A stretch of DNA of 64,000 nt, taken from GCA-2686265 sp036010965. GTDB taxonomy: Bacteria > Planctomycetota > UBA1135 > GCA-002686595. Made by a program: the position numbers and the translations under genes. The notes beneath the pieces were generated by a model that worked only from the letters and a program-made list of their open reading frames with translations, was not told the DNA's origin and did not search any database. The stretch covers positions 43,774-107,773 of the forward strand of contig DASCMO010000010.1 of NCBI GenBank assembly GCA_036010965.1, given 5' to 3'. Every line of letters begins with the position of its first letter. The first letter of the stretch is position 1. Shown here piece by piece: positions 15,892 to 24,944 of the stretch.

Positions 15892-17763
15892 ATGTCCAGG
15901 AAAAGAGACAAGACCAAGCAAGGCCGGCACGCGGCCTCAGCCTCACCCGCCTCCGATTCCGTGGCGCACGACGACGACATCGTCTTCGTTCCCAAGGGGC
16001 AGAGCCGCCTGCGCTTCTACCTGAGCTTCGCTCTGGTCGTGTTCCTGCTGATCATCTTCGTCGTTCCCAGCGCCCTGATGGGCTCGCTGGGTGCCGGAGA
16101 TGAGCGGGTGGCCGAGACCTACGTGCGCTGGACGGGACCGGACGGGACGCCGAGAGAGTTCACCTACGCGGACTTCGTCGGGCACAAGCGCGCCCTGCGC
16201 ATCCTCGAGACCGCGCGCATCCTGCCCTTCCTGGGCTTCGGTCAGATGGATGCGGGCCTCGACGAGGACGTCGCGCGCTTCCTGATCCTTGAGGACGTGG
16301 CGGCCCACCACGGCATCCGGGTGACGGACACGTCCCTGGCGAACTTCATCCTGCGGACCTGGCCCGACCCCGAGGCCTACCACCGCTTCGTGGCGAGCAG
16401 CGTGCGCGTGCCGGCAGCGGCCTTCGAGCAGGCCTTGCGTCGTGCTCTGGCCGTACGCCGCCTGCGGACGTACCTCGACTTCGGCGTCAGCGAGAGCGAT
16501 CCGACCGTGATCGAGGCGACCTGGAAGTCGCGACACCAGGAGAATGCCTTCCACCTCGTCCGGATAGCCGTGGCGGAACAGGAAGCCGAGGCCCGCGTGC
16601 GCCTGGCCGAGGCGGACCTCGAGGTCTGGTTCGGCGCCCTGAGCGAGCCCGCCCAGCAGCCCTACCGGACACCCCGCCGCTGGTCGGCCCAGATCGCCTT
16701 CGTCACGGCCGACGCGCAGGCCGCCGAAGGTGAGTTCGCGGGCCTGTACGAGGCCTACCCGCGACCGGAGGGCGAGGACCTCGACGAGCTCGCGCGGCGC
16801 TACTACGAGAGCTTCTCTCACGTGCGCTTCCGTCGCGAGGAGGAGGACGAGAGCCTGGAGGGGCGAGATCGCCTCTATCTGTCCTTCGATGCCGTCGTCG
16901 ATCAATGCCGCCGCGAGGCTCCGGCCTACTACTCCATGGTGGACTGGCTGGCCGACCTGACGAGCCGACTCGCCGACGGCGCGATCGTGGAGGTCGTGGA
17001 CCTCGAGGCCGAGGCGGCCACGGTGGGTCTGGAATTCGCGGCCGCTGGGACCGAGCGTAGCCTGGAGGAGTGGCGCGAGGGCGAGGAACCCTTCACCGGA
17101 CCGCTGGTGGCAGCAGCCATGAACAACCGGGAAGCGGGCGGCATCGTGCCGACGGTCACGGTGGAGAAGGGCGCTCTGATCGTGGCCCGAGTCTCCTCCG
17201 TACTGGCGCCCGACCTGCCTCCCTTCGCGGACATCAGCGAGCAAGTCGAAGCTGCCTGGATCGACCAGACCTGCGGCGAGGTCGCGCTCGAACGGCTCGA
17301 GGCCATGCGCGACGGCCTCGGTGAGCGTCCCGATGTCGATGGCACGCCCTTCCTGCCGACCACCACGGTCGAGGTCTTCGAGGCAGCTGCCGCGGCAGCG
17401 GGCTTCGAGGTGAGCTACCGCGATTTTCAGGAGCGCTCCACGCCGCTCACGGGAGATGACGAGGAGGCGGACGCCATCACGGGTTTCCTGCGCGCCAGCG
17501 GCGCCCTCTACTCCGCCGTGGAGGGACAGGTGCCCGCGGCATCCCTCGACCGTGGCGGGGAGCAGGCCTACCTCGTGCGCCACTCGGGTGCGCGTGCCGC
17601 GGACCTTTCGCGCATGACGCCGGCGGAGTACGCGTCGGTCCAGCGCCTGGAGCTGCAACTGGCCCTGCAGAGGTTTCGCGCGGCCTCCTTCGACTCCATC
17701 GACTACCTCAAGCAACGCTACCAGCTCCACTTGGCGAGCTGGGACACGGAAGATACCGAGTAG
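15892..17763 (+). CDS. PpiD/SurA-like membrane-anchored periplasmic chaperone
   Basis: The 623-residue product has a basic cytoplasmic tail of about 40 residues and one membrane helix (about 42-63, FYLSFALVVFLLIIFVVPS). A large soluble part follows, which by the positive-inside rule lies in the periplasm. The first about 130 periplasmic residues resemble the SurA N-terminal/PpiD chaperone region (helices with DEDVARFLILEDVAAHHGI and PAAAFEQALRRALAVRRL). The later region repeats mixed alpha/beta blocks that could be degenerate parvulin domains (around EEPFTGPLVAAAMNN and GALYSAVEGQVPAA). This topology matches PpiD, which helps proteins fold as they leave the Sec translocon. Whether it has isomerase activity is unclear, since I cannot see a well-kept catalytic set. 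It ends 314 nt before the convergent histidine kinase gene. Confidence 0.6.
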   Translation: MSRKRDKTKQGRHAASASPASDSVAHDDDIVFVPKGQSRLRFYLSFALVVFLLIIFVVPSALMGSLGAGDERVAETYVRWTGPDGTPREFTYADFVGHKRALRILETARILPFLGFGQMDAGLDEDVARFLILEDVAAHHGIRVTDTSLANFILRTWPDPEAYHRFVASSVRVPAAAFEQALRRALAVRRLRTYLDFGVSESDPTVIEATWKSRHQENAFHLVRIAVAEQEAEARVRLAEADLEVWFGALSEPAQQPYRTPRRWSAQIAFVTADAQAAEGEFAGLYEAYPRPEGEDLDELARRYYESFSHVRFRREEEDESLEGRDRLYLSFDAVVDQCRREAPAYYSMVDWLADLTSRLADGAIVEVVDLEAEAATVGLEFAAAGTERSLEEWREGEEPFTGPLVAAAMNNREAGGIVPTVTVEKGALIVARVSSVLAPDLPPFADISEQVEAAWIDQTCGEVALERLEAMRDGLGERPDVDGTPFLPTTTVEVFEAAAAAAGFEVSYRDFQERSTPLTGDDEEADAITGFLRASGALYSAVEGQVPAASLDRGGEQAYLVRHSGARAADLSRMTPAEYASVQRLELQLALQRFRAASFDSIDYLKQRYQLHLASWDTEDTE

Positions 17764-18077
17764 GGCGCGTACGGAGTCGGGACCACGCCAGCGCGCGCTG
17801 CACCGACCCGGACCGGCCGCGCCTTCGGAGTGGAAGGTCGGTGCGCGCCGACGCGTGATGCAAGAAAAGTCCGCCGACCCGCGGGTGGGGGGACCGCGCG
17901 AGCCGACGGAACGAGGAGATCAGGAATCTTGCTGTGGGTCTCGGTGCGAGGCGCGGTCGCCGGCTGGGAGTGGGGGGGGGTGGGTCCGAGGACCCGCGCC
18001 GACCCGCGCCACTGGGATCATCGTCCTGGCGCCCCGTCACCTTGGGGACGGACCGCGGCCCTTCCCGAGGTAGGGAA
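17764..18077. other. Convergent intergenic region without a gene
   Basis: These 314 nt separate two converging genes. I see no convincing coding frame. There are small inverted repeats (GGGTCC-GA-GGACCC near 17992, and CCCC/GGGG flanking GTCACCTT near 18036) but no T-run, so I do not call a terminator. Confidence 0.6.
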
Positions 18078-19916
18078 TCAGGAGCGCGGGCGGGCGGGGC
18101 GAAACACGACCCGGAAGATGCTCCCGCCTCCCGGCCGGTCGGCAACCTCGGCGTCGCCCCCCAGGGCCTCGGCCTGGGTTTTGACCAGGTGCAGCCCCAG
18201 GCCCGTCCCGCGCGAGGTGCGCGTCGCCTCGTTGCCCATGCGGTGGAAGGCCTCGAAAACGCGCACCTTCTGGTCCGCGGGGACCCCCGGCCCGCGATCG
18301 AGGATCTCCAGGACCGGGCGTCCGCGGCGCAAGCGTGTGCGCACCAGGATCGGCTCGCCCGTGGAACTCGCGGTGGCCGGCGCGTACTTGCGCGCGTTCT
18401 CCACCAGGTTGGTGGCGATCGAACTCACGGCCTCCGCCGTCAGGAGCACCGGCGGCAGATCGTCGGCGAGTTCCAGCTCCAGGTCCTCCAGCGCGCCCTC
18501 ATTGCTCTTGAGCAAGCCCTCGAGCACCGGCTCGAGGGTGGCGTTGAGGTCGGCGGGTCGGGGTTTGGTGCGCGTCCCGGCCAGCTGCCCCTTCTCCAGC
18601 ACGCGCTCGACCATCGTCTCGAGGCGCTCGGCCTCGGCCACGATGCGGCGATGGTAGTCAGCCTGCCGCTCGGGGTCGCGCGCCCAGCCGTCCAGCAGCA
18701 TCTCGCCATAGAGACGGATGGCGGACACGGGCGTGCGCAGCTCGTGGGTCACCGCGGCGACGAAGTTCTCCGTCTGGCGGGCGTACTCGAGGTCGCGGCG
18801 CACCGAGCGCAACAAGAGCAGCAAGCCGGTGATGAGGGACAGGCCGAGCATCGCGGCCACCCCCAGGAAGCGGCGCGCCTGGAGGCCGAAGCGCCGCTTG
18901 AGCTCCTCGGTGCTGATCGCCACGCGCAGGGCGCCGAACTCGCGATCCTCGAGCACGTAGGTCTCGAACCCCAGCTCCTCGACCAGGTGCACGAGCCCGA
19001 TCTCCTCGTCGGGCGCAGCGTCGCCTGCTCCCGTGCCCACCGGCACGAAGCGCTGCGATCCGTCCAGCACGCGCGCCGCGGCCTCGGTGGGGATCTCTTC
19101 GAAGAACCAGTCCGTGTCCACGAAGAATCCCTGCACGATGTAGGCCCCCTCGCGCAGGGTCGCGAAGCAGTCGGGCATGTCGTCCAGGACGGCGCTGCCG
19201 GTGATCAGGACGCTGCGCGTGGCGATCAGGTGTGGCGTCCCGTCCCGCTCGCGGTAGAAGCGCAGGTGGAAGCCGTACTGATGGACGTCGGTCTCCAGGC
19301 TCTCGAGCACGCGCAGGTGGGGCAGTTCGTCCAGCATGCACTGCACGTCCCCCTCGTCGCTGTGGTTGATGGCGGCCACCGAGAGGGTGAGGCTCGTCTC
19401 GCGCTCGGCGGGGAAGTGGGTCACGCGCTGCAGGGTCTCTCGGGCGTGGTCGTGGACCACGAGATCGGCCGCGGTGGCGAGCAACTTGCCTTTCCGCCGC
19501 GCCCATTCGGCGGGGTCTCCCGCCCCACCGAACAGGGTCACCGGGGCGTCGATCCCGTGCGGGAACTCGTAGGTGAACCAGCCCAGGATGCCCGGCGGAT
19601 GGGGCTCGAAGGCCAGGGGGGAGCGCACCAGGGCGAAGTCCGTCCCGATCGTCCCGGGCGGGAAGAAGGACTCGCGGTAGTGGTACCAGGGCCGCCGGTT
19701 CTCGGCGCCCACGAGCTTGTGCAACTCGTCGTGCACCGCTTCGGCCAGGCGTCGCCCGGCGTCGTAGACCTCCCAGGGCACCTCTTCCAGGCTCTGCTCG
19801 TGGTCCCCGGTCAGCTGGCGCCAGTGGAGCACGCCCAGGACCACGGTGGGCAGGACCAGCAGCAGGCCATAGAGAGCCAGCGCCGTCCGCCGGCGGTGGA
19901 GATCTAGGTGTACCAA
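18078..19916 (-). CDS. Sensor histidine kinase
   Basis: The 612-residue protein starts with a membrane helix (about 13-32, LALYGLLLVLPTVVLGVL). It has a large sensor region outside the membrane and a second helix near residue 345-365 (FLGVAAMLGLSLITGLLLLL). The transmitter follows: H-box AAVTHELRTPVSAIRLYGEM with the phosphorylated His at about residue 391, N-box NLVENARKYAP, G1 ILDRGPGVP, and G2 GTGLGLHLVKTQAEALGG. It autophosphorylates and passes the phosphate to the response regulator encoded just upstream. I use TTG as the start; it lies inside the regulator gene's end, giving a 13-nt overlap and likely coupled translation. The signal it senses cannot be told from sequence. Confidence 0.9.
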   Translation of the reverse strand: MVHLDLHRRRTALALYGLLLVLPTVVLGVLHWRQLTGDHEQSLEEVPWEVYDAGRRLAEAVHDELHKLVGAENRRPWYHYRESFFPPGTIGTDFALVRSPLAFEPHPPGILGWFTYEFPHGIDAPVTLFGGAGDPAEWARRKGKLLATAADLVVHDHARETLQRVTHFPAERETSLTLSVAAINHSDEGDVQCMLDELPHLRVLESLETDVHQYGFHLRFYRERDGTPHLIATRSVLITGSAVLDDMPDCFATLREGAYIVQGFFVDTDWFFEEIPTEAAARVLDGSQRFVPVGTGAGDAAPDEEIGLVHLVEELGFETYVLEDREFGALRVAISTEELKRRFGLQARRFLGVAAMLGLSLITGLLLLLRSVRRDLEYARQTENFVAAVTHELRTPVSAIRLYGEMLLDGWARDPERQADYHRRIVAEAERLETMVERVLEKGQLAGTRTKPRPADLNATLEPVLEGLLKSNEGALEDLELELADDLPPVLLTAEAVSSIATNLVENARKYAPATASSTGEPILVRTRLRRGRPVLEILDRGPGVPADQKVRVFEAFHRMGNEATRTSRGTGLGLHLVKTQAEALGGDAEVADRPGGGSIFRVVFRPARPRS

Positions 19917-20629
19917 CGGTAGCCCTTGCCCCGCACCGTCTGGATCAGCGACGGGCTTGAGGGGTTGGGCTCGACCTTCCGGCGCAGGCCGACGATGTGG
20001 ATGTCGACCGTACGCGTCTCCACCTTGCCGTTGCTGTAGTGCCAGACATCGACCAGCAGGTCATCGCGCGTCACCACGCGGTGGGAGTGCTTGATCAGGT
20101 AGCGCAGGATGTCGCCCTCGCGCGGCGTGAGCTGGATGACCTCGCCGTCGCGGTGGACCTCGAGGCGTTCGAGGTCGACCGAGATGCCGCCCGGCAGCTC
20201 GAGTTGCGGCGGGGGAGTGGTGTCGATCTCCCGGCGGCGAAACTGGGCCGCGACGCGCGCCACCAGCTCGCGCGGGGCGAAGGGCTTGCACATGTAGTCG
20301 TCGGCGCCCATGTCGAGCCCGTGCACCACGTCCGCCTCGCTGGCGCGCGCGGTCAGGATCAACACCCGCAGGTCGCGCTTCTCCGTGCGCAATGTCTGCA
20401 GGATATCGAGGCCGCTCATCCCCGGCAGCATCAGGTCCAGCACCATCAGGTCGTGCCGCCCCGAGCGCGCGGCGGCCAGGCCCGCGGGGCCGTCGAGGGT
20501 CACCTCGACGGTGAAACCGACGTGTTCGAGGGCGTCGCGGATACCCAGGGCCAGGTTCTCCTCATCCTCGACGACCAGGATCCGCTCGTTGCGGGCCACG
20601 TTCTCGCCGCCGCTGGGGGGGACTTGCAT
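19904..20629 (-). CDS. OmpR/PhoB-family response regulator
   Basis: A receiver domain (residues about 15-128) has the acidic pair ED at 21-22, the phosphoacceptor D65 in LMVLDLMLPG, and the lysine in MCKPFAPREL. It is followed by a winged-helix DNA-binding domain (about 145-241) with the OmpR hallmarks LTPREGDILRYLI, VVTRDDLLVDVW, RTVDIHIVGLRRK and the end TVRGKGYRW. It is phosphorylated by the kinase encoded downstream and then binds promoters. The start is ATG 20629. GTG 20599 (giving MARNERILVVEDEEN) is also possible and would be a more usual N-terminus. Its targets are not evident. The 131 nt upstream to the next gene hold no clear promoter. Confidence 0.93.
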   Translation of the reverse strand: MQVPPSGGENVARNERILVVEDEENLALGIRDALEHVGFTVEVTLDGPAGLAAARSGRHDLMVLDLMLPGMSGLDILQTLRTEKRDLRVLILTARASEADVVHGLDMGADDYMCKPFAPRELVARVAAQFRRREIDTTPPPQLELPGGISVDLERLEVHRDGEVIQLTPREGDILRYLIKHSHRVVTRDDLLVDVWHYSNGKVETRTVDIHIVGLRRKVEPNPSSPSLIQTVRGKGYRWYT

Positions 20630-20760
20630 GGGTGGTGCTCGATGGGTCGGAGGGATTTGCGGGGAAGGAACCGCCCGGAGGGCGCTCCATGGATACGGAC
20701 GCCCAGGCGTGAGTAACGGTCCCGGTCGGGGAAAAATCGCCTCGTGGAGGGCAGACGGTA

Positions 20761-22914
20761 CTACATCTCCTCCAGGGCCTCGGCAACCCAGGCCGGCAGC
20801 CCCGAGAGGAGCGCCGCGGCGTCAGGAATGCCCGCGAGCATGGCCCGCGCGTCCTCGGGCATGCGGGCGCGCCAGAGGGATGCGCCCAGCTCGAGGCGGA
20901 CCGGCGCGGGTCCGCCAGGGACGTGGCGGCGTGTGATGCGCAGCACCTGGCGCAGGGAGCGGTAGGCGTCCTCCCAGCGTCCGTCGGCGGCGTGCTCGCG
21001 CGCCCACAGGCGATGGGCCATGCTCTCGAGGCCGTCGGCGATCAGGGCGGCGTCCTTGGTGCGGTACTCGCGCGAGAGGCCCCAGGCCGACTCGCCGGTC
21101 AGGCCTTTCAGCCGCTCGTGGGCCCGGGCGAGGACCGCCGTGCCCTCGGCCTCGCGCCCCATCAACAGCAGCTTGGCGCCCGTCTCGGTCAGCCACAGCG
21201 CCCCGGCGCGACCCGCCGCTCGCGCGGCATCGAGAGCGCCCAGGCCGCGCTCCCCGTCGCCGATCGAGAGCTCGAGCCAGGCCCGGTTGCGCAGGGCCGC
21301 CGGGTGTCCGGGATCCACCGCGAGGGTGGCCTCGAACAGCGCTCGAGCCTGCTCCAGATCGCCGCGTCGCGCGTGGTGCACCGCAAGTTGCAGGAGCGGC
21401 TCGACGCGGTGAGGGCGCAGGGCGAGCACCGCCCGCCAGGCGGCGAGCAGCTCCTCGGTCTCGGCGCCGGTCTGCTCCAGGAGGCGTGCGCGCAAGGTGA
21501 GAGCGACGACCGAGTCCCCGCGCGCGGCCAGGGCGTCGTTCAGCGCACCTTCAACTTCGGTGGCGCTCGGTGGCTCGCCGCCGGCGATCGCGGCCAGGGC
21601 CAGGCCGTGGCGCGCGAGGCCCGCGGCGGGCCACGCGCAGAGCGACAGGTAGACGATGCCCGCTCCGCGCAAGGGCCAGCGTCGAACGCCGCCGCCCTCC
21701 TCCCCGTGCGGCAGGCCAAGCAGCGCGCCCAGCAGGGCGAAGCCCCCGACCGACGCCACGGGGTTGTAGAAGAGGGTCGCGTTGAAGAGACCGGCCACCA
21801 GGACGCCGCCGCTGCCCAGCGCCAGGGCACAGGCGAATTCGTCGCCGGCTCTCAGGGCGCGCAAGGCCGCCGCGCCGGCCGCCGCCGCCAGGACCAGCCA
21901 CCCCAGGGCCGCGGCCAGGCCCAGCTCGCTCGCGATCAACAGCAGGTCGTTGTGCGGATGCTCCACCTCGCGTTCCTGCTCCTGGAGCCGCTGGTGGGAG
22001 GAGAGCTCGATCTCGAGCGGGTCGCGGTGGAGCGGGAACCGCACCGCGAACTGCCCCGGTCCCACGCCCAGCAAGGGCCGGTCGAGGGTCATCGCCGCCG
22101 TGCGAGCCCAGATCCTCGCGCGCACCTCGATGCCGCCGGTGTCCGTGGCCGCGGGGGGAGCGGAAGGCGCGTCGGCCATCGCCCTCGCGCCCGGACCCAG
22201 GGCGCCGCTTCCCAGGAAGGCGGCTCCGGCGACGAAGGCGGTGGCCGCGGCGGCCAGAGCCAGGGCGCTGCGGCGCGCTGCGCGCAGGTGGGCGAGGCTA
22301 GCGAGGGCGAGCACGACGCTCCCCGTGACCAGGGTCGCCGCGACCGGTGTGCGCAGGGCATGGGCCCAGAGCAGCATCGCGGCCGCCCCTCCGGCCCAGC
22401 GCCACCGGCCGCGGCCGGTGCAGGCGAGGGCCGCTCCGCACAGAGCGCCGGGCAGGACCGCGTCGGAGAGCTCGCCCGTGTTGCCCGCGAAGCCCCCCAC
22501 TTCGGCGGGGAGTCCCGCCAGGTCCGAGCCCACAGCGCACAGGGCGATCGCGATCGTTCCGCGCACGAGGGCACGCCGTCCTGCCTGATCGAGCCCCGCC
22601 GCCGCCAGGGCCGCCAGGGCGCCGGCTGCCAGCAGGGTCACCGAGCGCGTGCGCTCCAGGCCGTCGCCCGCGCCTTCGGCCGCCAGCCACGACAGCGCCG
22701 CGACTCCCAGCAGGGCGGGCACGAGGCCGACCGCTCCGCGGTGGATTCCAGGGGGGCGCACGAGCAGGGCCAAGGCCAGGGGGATCAGGCCCAGGCCGAC
22801 CCAGCCGGTGAGGGCCGCCTCCCTCGTCGCGGGGTCGGCAGCGCCCAGGGCTCCCGCCGTGATCGCTCCCAGGGCGGGGAGCAGCAGCAGGCCGGCGAGC
22901 AGGGTGCCCTTCAA
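20761..22914 (-). CDS. O-antigen ligase/polymerase-like membrane protein with C-terminal TPRs
   Basis: The first about 420 residues of this 717-residue protein hold about 11-12 hydrophobic helices. A central periplasmic loop carries RARIWARTAAMTLDRPLLGV, GPGQFAVRFP and HPHNDLLLIASELGL, the Wzy_C/O-antigen ligase signature in which the Arg and His residues act. The C-terminal about 270 residues are tetratricopeptide-like (for example RRGDLEQARALFEATLAVDPG). This layout is found in WaaL/Wzy-like proteins and in PglL-type O-oligosaccharyltransferases, so the acceptor (lipid, protein or growing polymer) is open. The start is TTG 22914 with GGAG 9 nt upstream. It is the last gene of the ribH-nusB-ftsY run, 20 nt after ftsY, with no other glycan gene beside it. 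Confidence 0.7.
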   Translation of the reverse strand: MKGTLLAGLLLLPALGAITAGALGAADPATREAALTGWVGLGLIPLALALLVRPPGIHRGAVGLVPALLGVAALSWLAAEGAGDGLERTRSVTLLAAGALAALAAAGLDQAGRRALVRGTIAIALCAVGSDLAGLPAEVGGFAGNTGELSDAVLPGALCGAALACTGRGRWRWAGGAAAMLLWAHALRTPVAATLVTGSVVLALASLAHLRAARRSALALAAAATAFVAGAAFLGSGALGPGARAMADAPSAPPAATDTGGIEVRARIWARTAAMTLDRPLLGVGPGQFAVRFPLHRDPLEIELSSHQRLQEQEREVEHPHNDLLLIASELGLAAALGWLVLAAAAGAAALRALRAGDEFACALALGSGGVLVAGLFNATLFYNPVASVGGFALLGALLGLPHGEEGGGVRRWPLRGAGIVYLSLCAWPAAGLARHGLALAAIAGGEPPSATEVEGALNDALAARGDSVVALTLRARLLEQTGAETEELLAAWRAVLALRPHRVEPLLQLAVHHARRGDLEQARALFEATLAVDPGHPAALRNRAWLELSIGDGERGLGALDAARAAGRAGALWLTETGAKLLLMGREAEGTAVLARAHERLKGLTGESAWGLSREYRTKDAALIADGLESMAHRLWAREHAADGRWEDAYRSLRQVLRITRRHVPGGPAPVRLELGASLWRARMPEDARAMLAGIPDAAALLSGLPAWVAEALEEM

Positions 22915-22934
22915 CGTCGCTCTCCGGACAACCC

Positions 22935-23852
22935 TCAGTCCCGACTTTCTAGGATCGCCGCGACGTAGCTCTCGGGTTCGAAGACCTCGAGCTCCTCGAG
23001 GGACTCGCCGGTCCCGATATAGCGCACCGGCAGGCCCAGGGCCTCCTTGATTCCGAACACGGCGCCGCCGCGCGCCGTACCGTCGAGCTTGGCGACGATC
23101 AGGCCAGTGACCTCGACCGCCGAGGTGAACTCGCGCGCCTGGAGCACGGCGTTCTGGCCGTTGGTGCCGTCGAGCACGAGCCAGGTCTCGTGCGGTGCGC
23201 CCGGGATGCGTTTGGCGATCACGCGCCGCACCTTCTCGAGCTCATTCATCAGGTTCTTCTGGGTGTGCAGGCGTCCGGCGGTGTCGATCAGCACCACGTC
23301 GATTCCCAGTGCCGTGGCGGACTCGCACGAGTCGAAGGCGATCGCCGCCGGGTCGTAGCCGTCGCGCTCGGGACGCACGATGTGGGAGTCGTTGCGCTCG
23401 GCCCAGACCTCCAGCTGGCGCGCCGCCGCCGCCCGGAAGGTGTCCGCCGCCCCGAGCAGCACGCTCTTCCCCGCCGACTGGAAGCGGTGGGCGAGCTTGG
23501 CGATGGTGGTCGTCTTGCCCGATCCGTTGACTCCCACCACCAGGATCACGGTCGGGCCGTGGGAGAGGTCCACCTCGTCGGTGGGCTGGGCGAGGCGTTC
23601 GAGCAGCAGGGCGCGCAGGGTCGCGCGCACGTCGTCCTCGTTCCGGATCTCGCCTCGCCGATGGAGGCGCGCGAGCTCATCGGATAGGACGCCGGCCACG
23701 GGCCCGAGGTCCGAGGAGTAGAGCAGGTCCTCCAGTTCCCCGAGTAGGACCGAATCGATCTCGCGGCCTCCGTGAAAGAGGCCCGAGATCCCGTCCGAGA
23801 TCGCGGAGCGCGTGCGTCCCAGGCGACTCCGGAGGCGACCGAAGAGCCCCAT
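22935..23852 (-). CDS. ftsY: Signal recognition particle receptor FtsY
   Basis: The 305-residue protein has the short N domain and the GTPase G domain of SRP receptors. It shows the P-loop GVNGSGKTT (residues 107-115), the DTFRAAAARQLEVWAER insertion motif typical of FtsY/Ffh, DTAGRLHT, and AKLDGTARGG in the place of TKLDG. The C-terminus GLPVRYIGTGESLEELEVFEP is characteristic. FtsY docks ribosome-SRP complexes at the membrane for co-translational insertion. The acidic A domain of enterobacterial FtsY is absent, as in most bacteria. It starts 3 nt after nusB. Confidence 0.96.
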   Translation of the reverse strand: MGLFGRLRSRLGRTRSAISDGISGLFHGGREIDSVLLGELEDLLYSSDLGPVAGVLSDELARLHRRGEIRNEDDVRATLRALLLERLAQPTDEVDLSHGPTVILVVGVNGSGKTTTIAKLAHRFQSAGKSVLLGAADTFRAAAARQLEVWAERNDSHIVRPERDGYDPAAIAFDSCESATALGIDVVLIDTAGRLHTQKNLMNELEKVRRVIAKRIPGAPHETWLVLDGTNGQNAVLQAREFTSAVEVTGLIVAKLDGTARGGAVFGIKEALGLPVRYIGTGESLEELEVFEPESYVAAILESRD

Positions 23853-23855
23853 CGC

Positions 23856-24299
23856 TCAGTTTTTTTCCGCGCCGGCTTCCTCGTCCCGCGCGCCGGCCGC
23901 GAGCGCCTCGTTCATGATCTTGTCGAGGATCCCGTTGATGAAGGCCCCCGAGTTCTGAGTCGAGAAGCGCTTGCCCATCTCGATCGCCTCGTTGATGGCC
24001 ACCTTGGGCGGGATGTCGGGGCAGTACAGGAGCTCGTGAACTCCCAGGCGCAGAATGTTGCGGTCGAGCACCGCCATGCGCGAGATGTTCCAGTTCTGCG
24101 CGACTGCCTGGATGCGCTCGTCGATCGCGGACGCGTTCTCGCCCACGCCATCGACGAGGCGCTGGGCGAAGCCGCGCGTCTCCAGGTCGCGCTCCTCCTC
24201 GCGCAGGAAACCCTCAGCTTCTTCGGGCGCCGAGCCGACGAGATCGGCCTGATAGAGAAACTGGAGCGCCAGCTCGCGGGCCCGCGAGCGCTTCTTCAC
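23856..24299 (-). CDS. nusB: Transcription antitermination factor NusB
   Basis: The GTG start at 24299 overlaps the ribH stop (GTGA). The protein is 147 residues and all-helical, with the family signatures RARELALQFLYQADL at the N-terminus, DRNILRLGVHELLY and VAINEAIEMGKRF, and FINGILDKI near the end. NusB with NusE (S10) binds boxA of rRNA leaders and supports antitermination. The ribH-nusB pairing is very common in bacteria. The frame stays open further upstream, but the GTG gives the standard length. Confidence 0.95.
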   Translation of the reverse strand: MKKRSRARELALQFLYQADLVGSAPEEAEGFLREEERDLETRGFAQRLVDGVGENASAIDERIQAVAQNWNISRMAVLDRNILRLGVHELLYCPDIPPKVAINEAIEMGKRFSTQNSGAFINGILDKIMNEALAAGARDEEAGAEKN

Positions 24300-24850
24300 G
24301 CCTCCACCTCGTCGGTGGACGAGACGCGGAAGCCGCAGGTGCCCGCCGCGGGGGTCTCGGCATCGATTCCATCCAGGGCGGCGAGGGTCTCGAGCGCCGC
24401 CTTGGCGAGGGCGCGCCCCTTGTCCTGTTGCCCACCGGCATCGGGAGGGAGGGCGCGGTCGCGGGCCTGTTCGATGGTCTCGCAGGTCAACACGCCCAGG
24501 AGCACCGGCTTGTCGCACTCCAGCATGACCTGCCGCAGCCCATCCACCGCGCCGCGCGCCACGACCTCGTCGTGACGCGTCTCGCCCTTCAAGACCAGGC
24601 CGATGCAGATGACGGCGTCCACGGTGGCCAGGCGCGCGAAGCGGCGTGCAGCCAAGGGCAACTCGAAGGCGCCGGGCACGTGGCAGACCTGCATGTCGGC
24701 GGCAGCAACGCCGGCGGCAGCGAGCTCCCTGCGCGCCGAGTCGAGCATTGCACCGGTGAGCTCCCCGTGGAAACGGGACACGCAGAAGGCGATCCGGCGG
24801 CCGCTGCCGTCGGTGAGATCTTCGGACGAAGTCTGGGTGTCCTGAACCAT
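24296..24850 (-). CDS. ribH: 6,7-dimethyl-8-ribityllumazine synthase
   Basis: This is the penultimate enzyme of riboflavin synthesis; it condenses the ribityl-pyrimidine with dihydroxybutanone phosphate. Signatures are FCVSRFHGELTGAML, the substrate-binding VPGAFELPLAARR, CIGLVLKGETRHDEVVARGA and the late PVLLGVLTCETIEQA. The catalytic His lies in the GETRHDEV loop. The usual RFN is RFH here. I prefer ATG 24850 (184 residues); an in-frame GTG at 24889 would add 13 residues. The protein is slightly longer than the usual about 155 because of an acidic N-terminal stretch and a Gly/Thr-rich C-terminus. No other rib gene is near. Confidence 0.93.
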   Translation of the reverse strand: MVQDTQTSSEDLTDGSGRRIAFCVSRFHGELTGAMLDSARRELAAAGVAAADMQVCHVPGAFELPLAARRFARLATVDAVICIGLVLKGETRHDEVVARGAVDGLRQVMLECDKPVLLGVLTCETIEQARDRALPPDAGGQQDKGRALAKAALETLAALDGIDAETPAAGTCGFRVSSTDEVEA

Positions 24851-24944
24851 GGGCTGAGAAGGATCGGAGCGCAGATCGGAGCGGCCCACAGCTTATCCCG
24901 CGTCCGCTTCTCCTCCAACGGAATCGCCCCGCCTGGCGCTGGGC

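Noticed and set aside
17985..18010. Hairpin GGGTCC-GA-GGACCC as terminator
   Set aside because: The loop would be only 2 nt and there is no T-run.
17934..19907. 657-codon plus-strand frame over the histidine kinase
   Set aside because: It is the reverse-complement shadow of an unambiguous kinase with H, N and G boxes.
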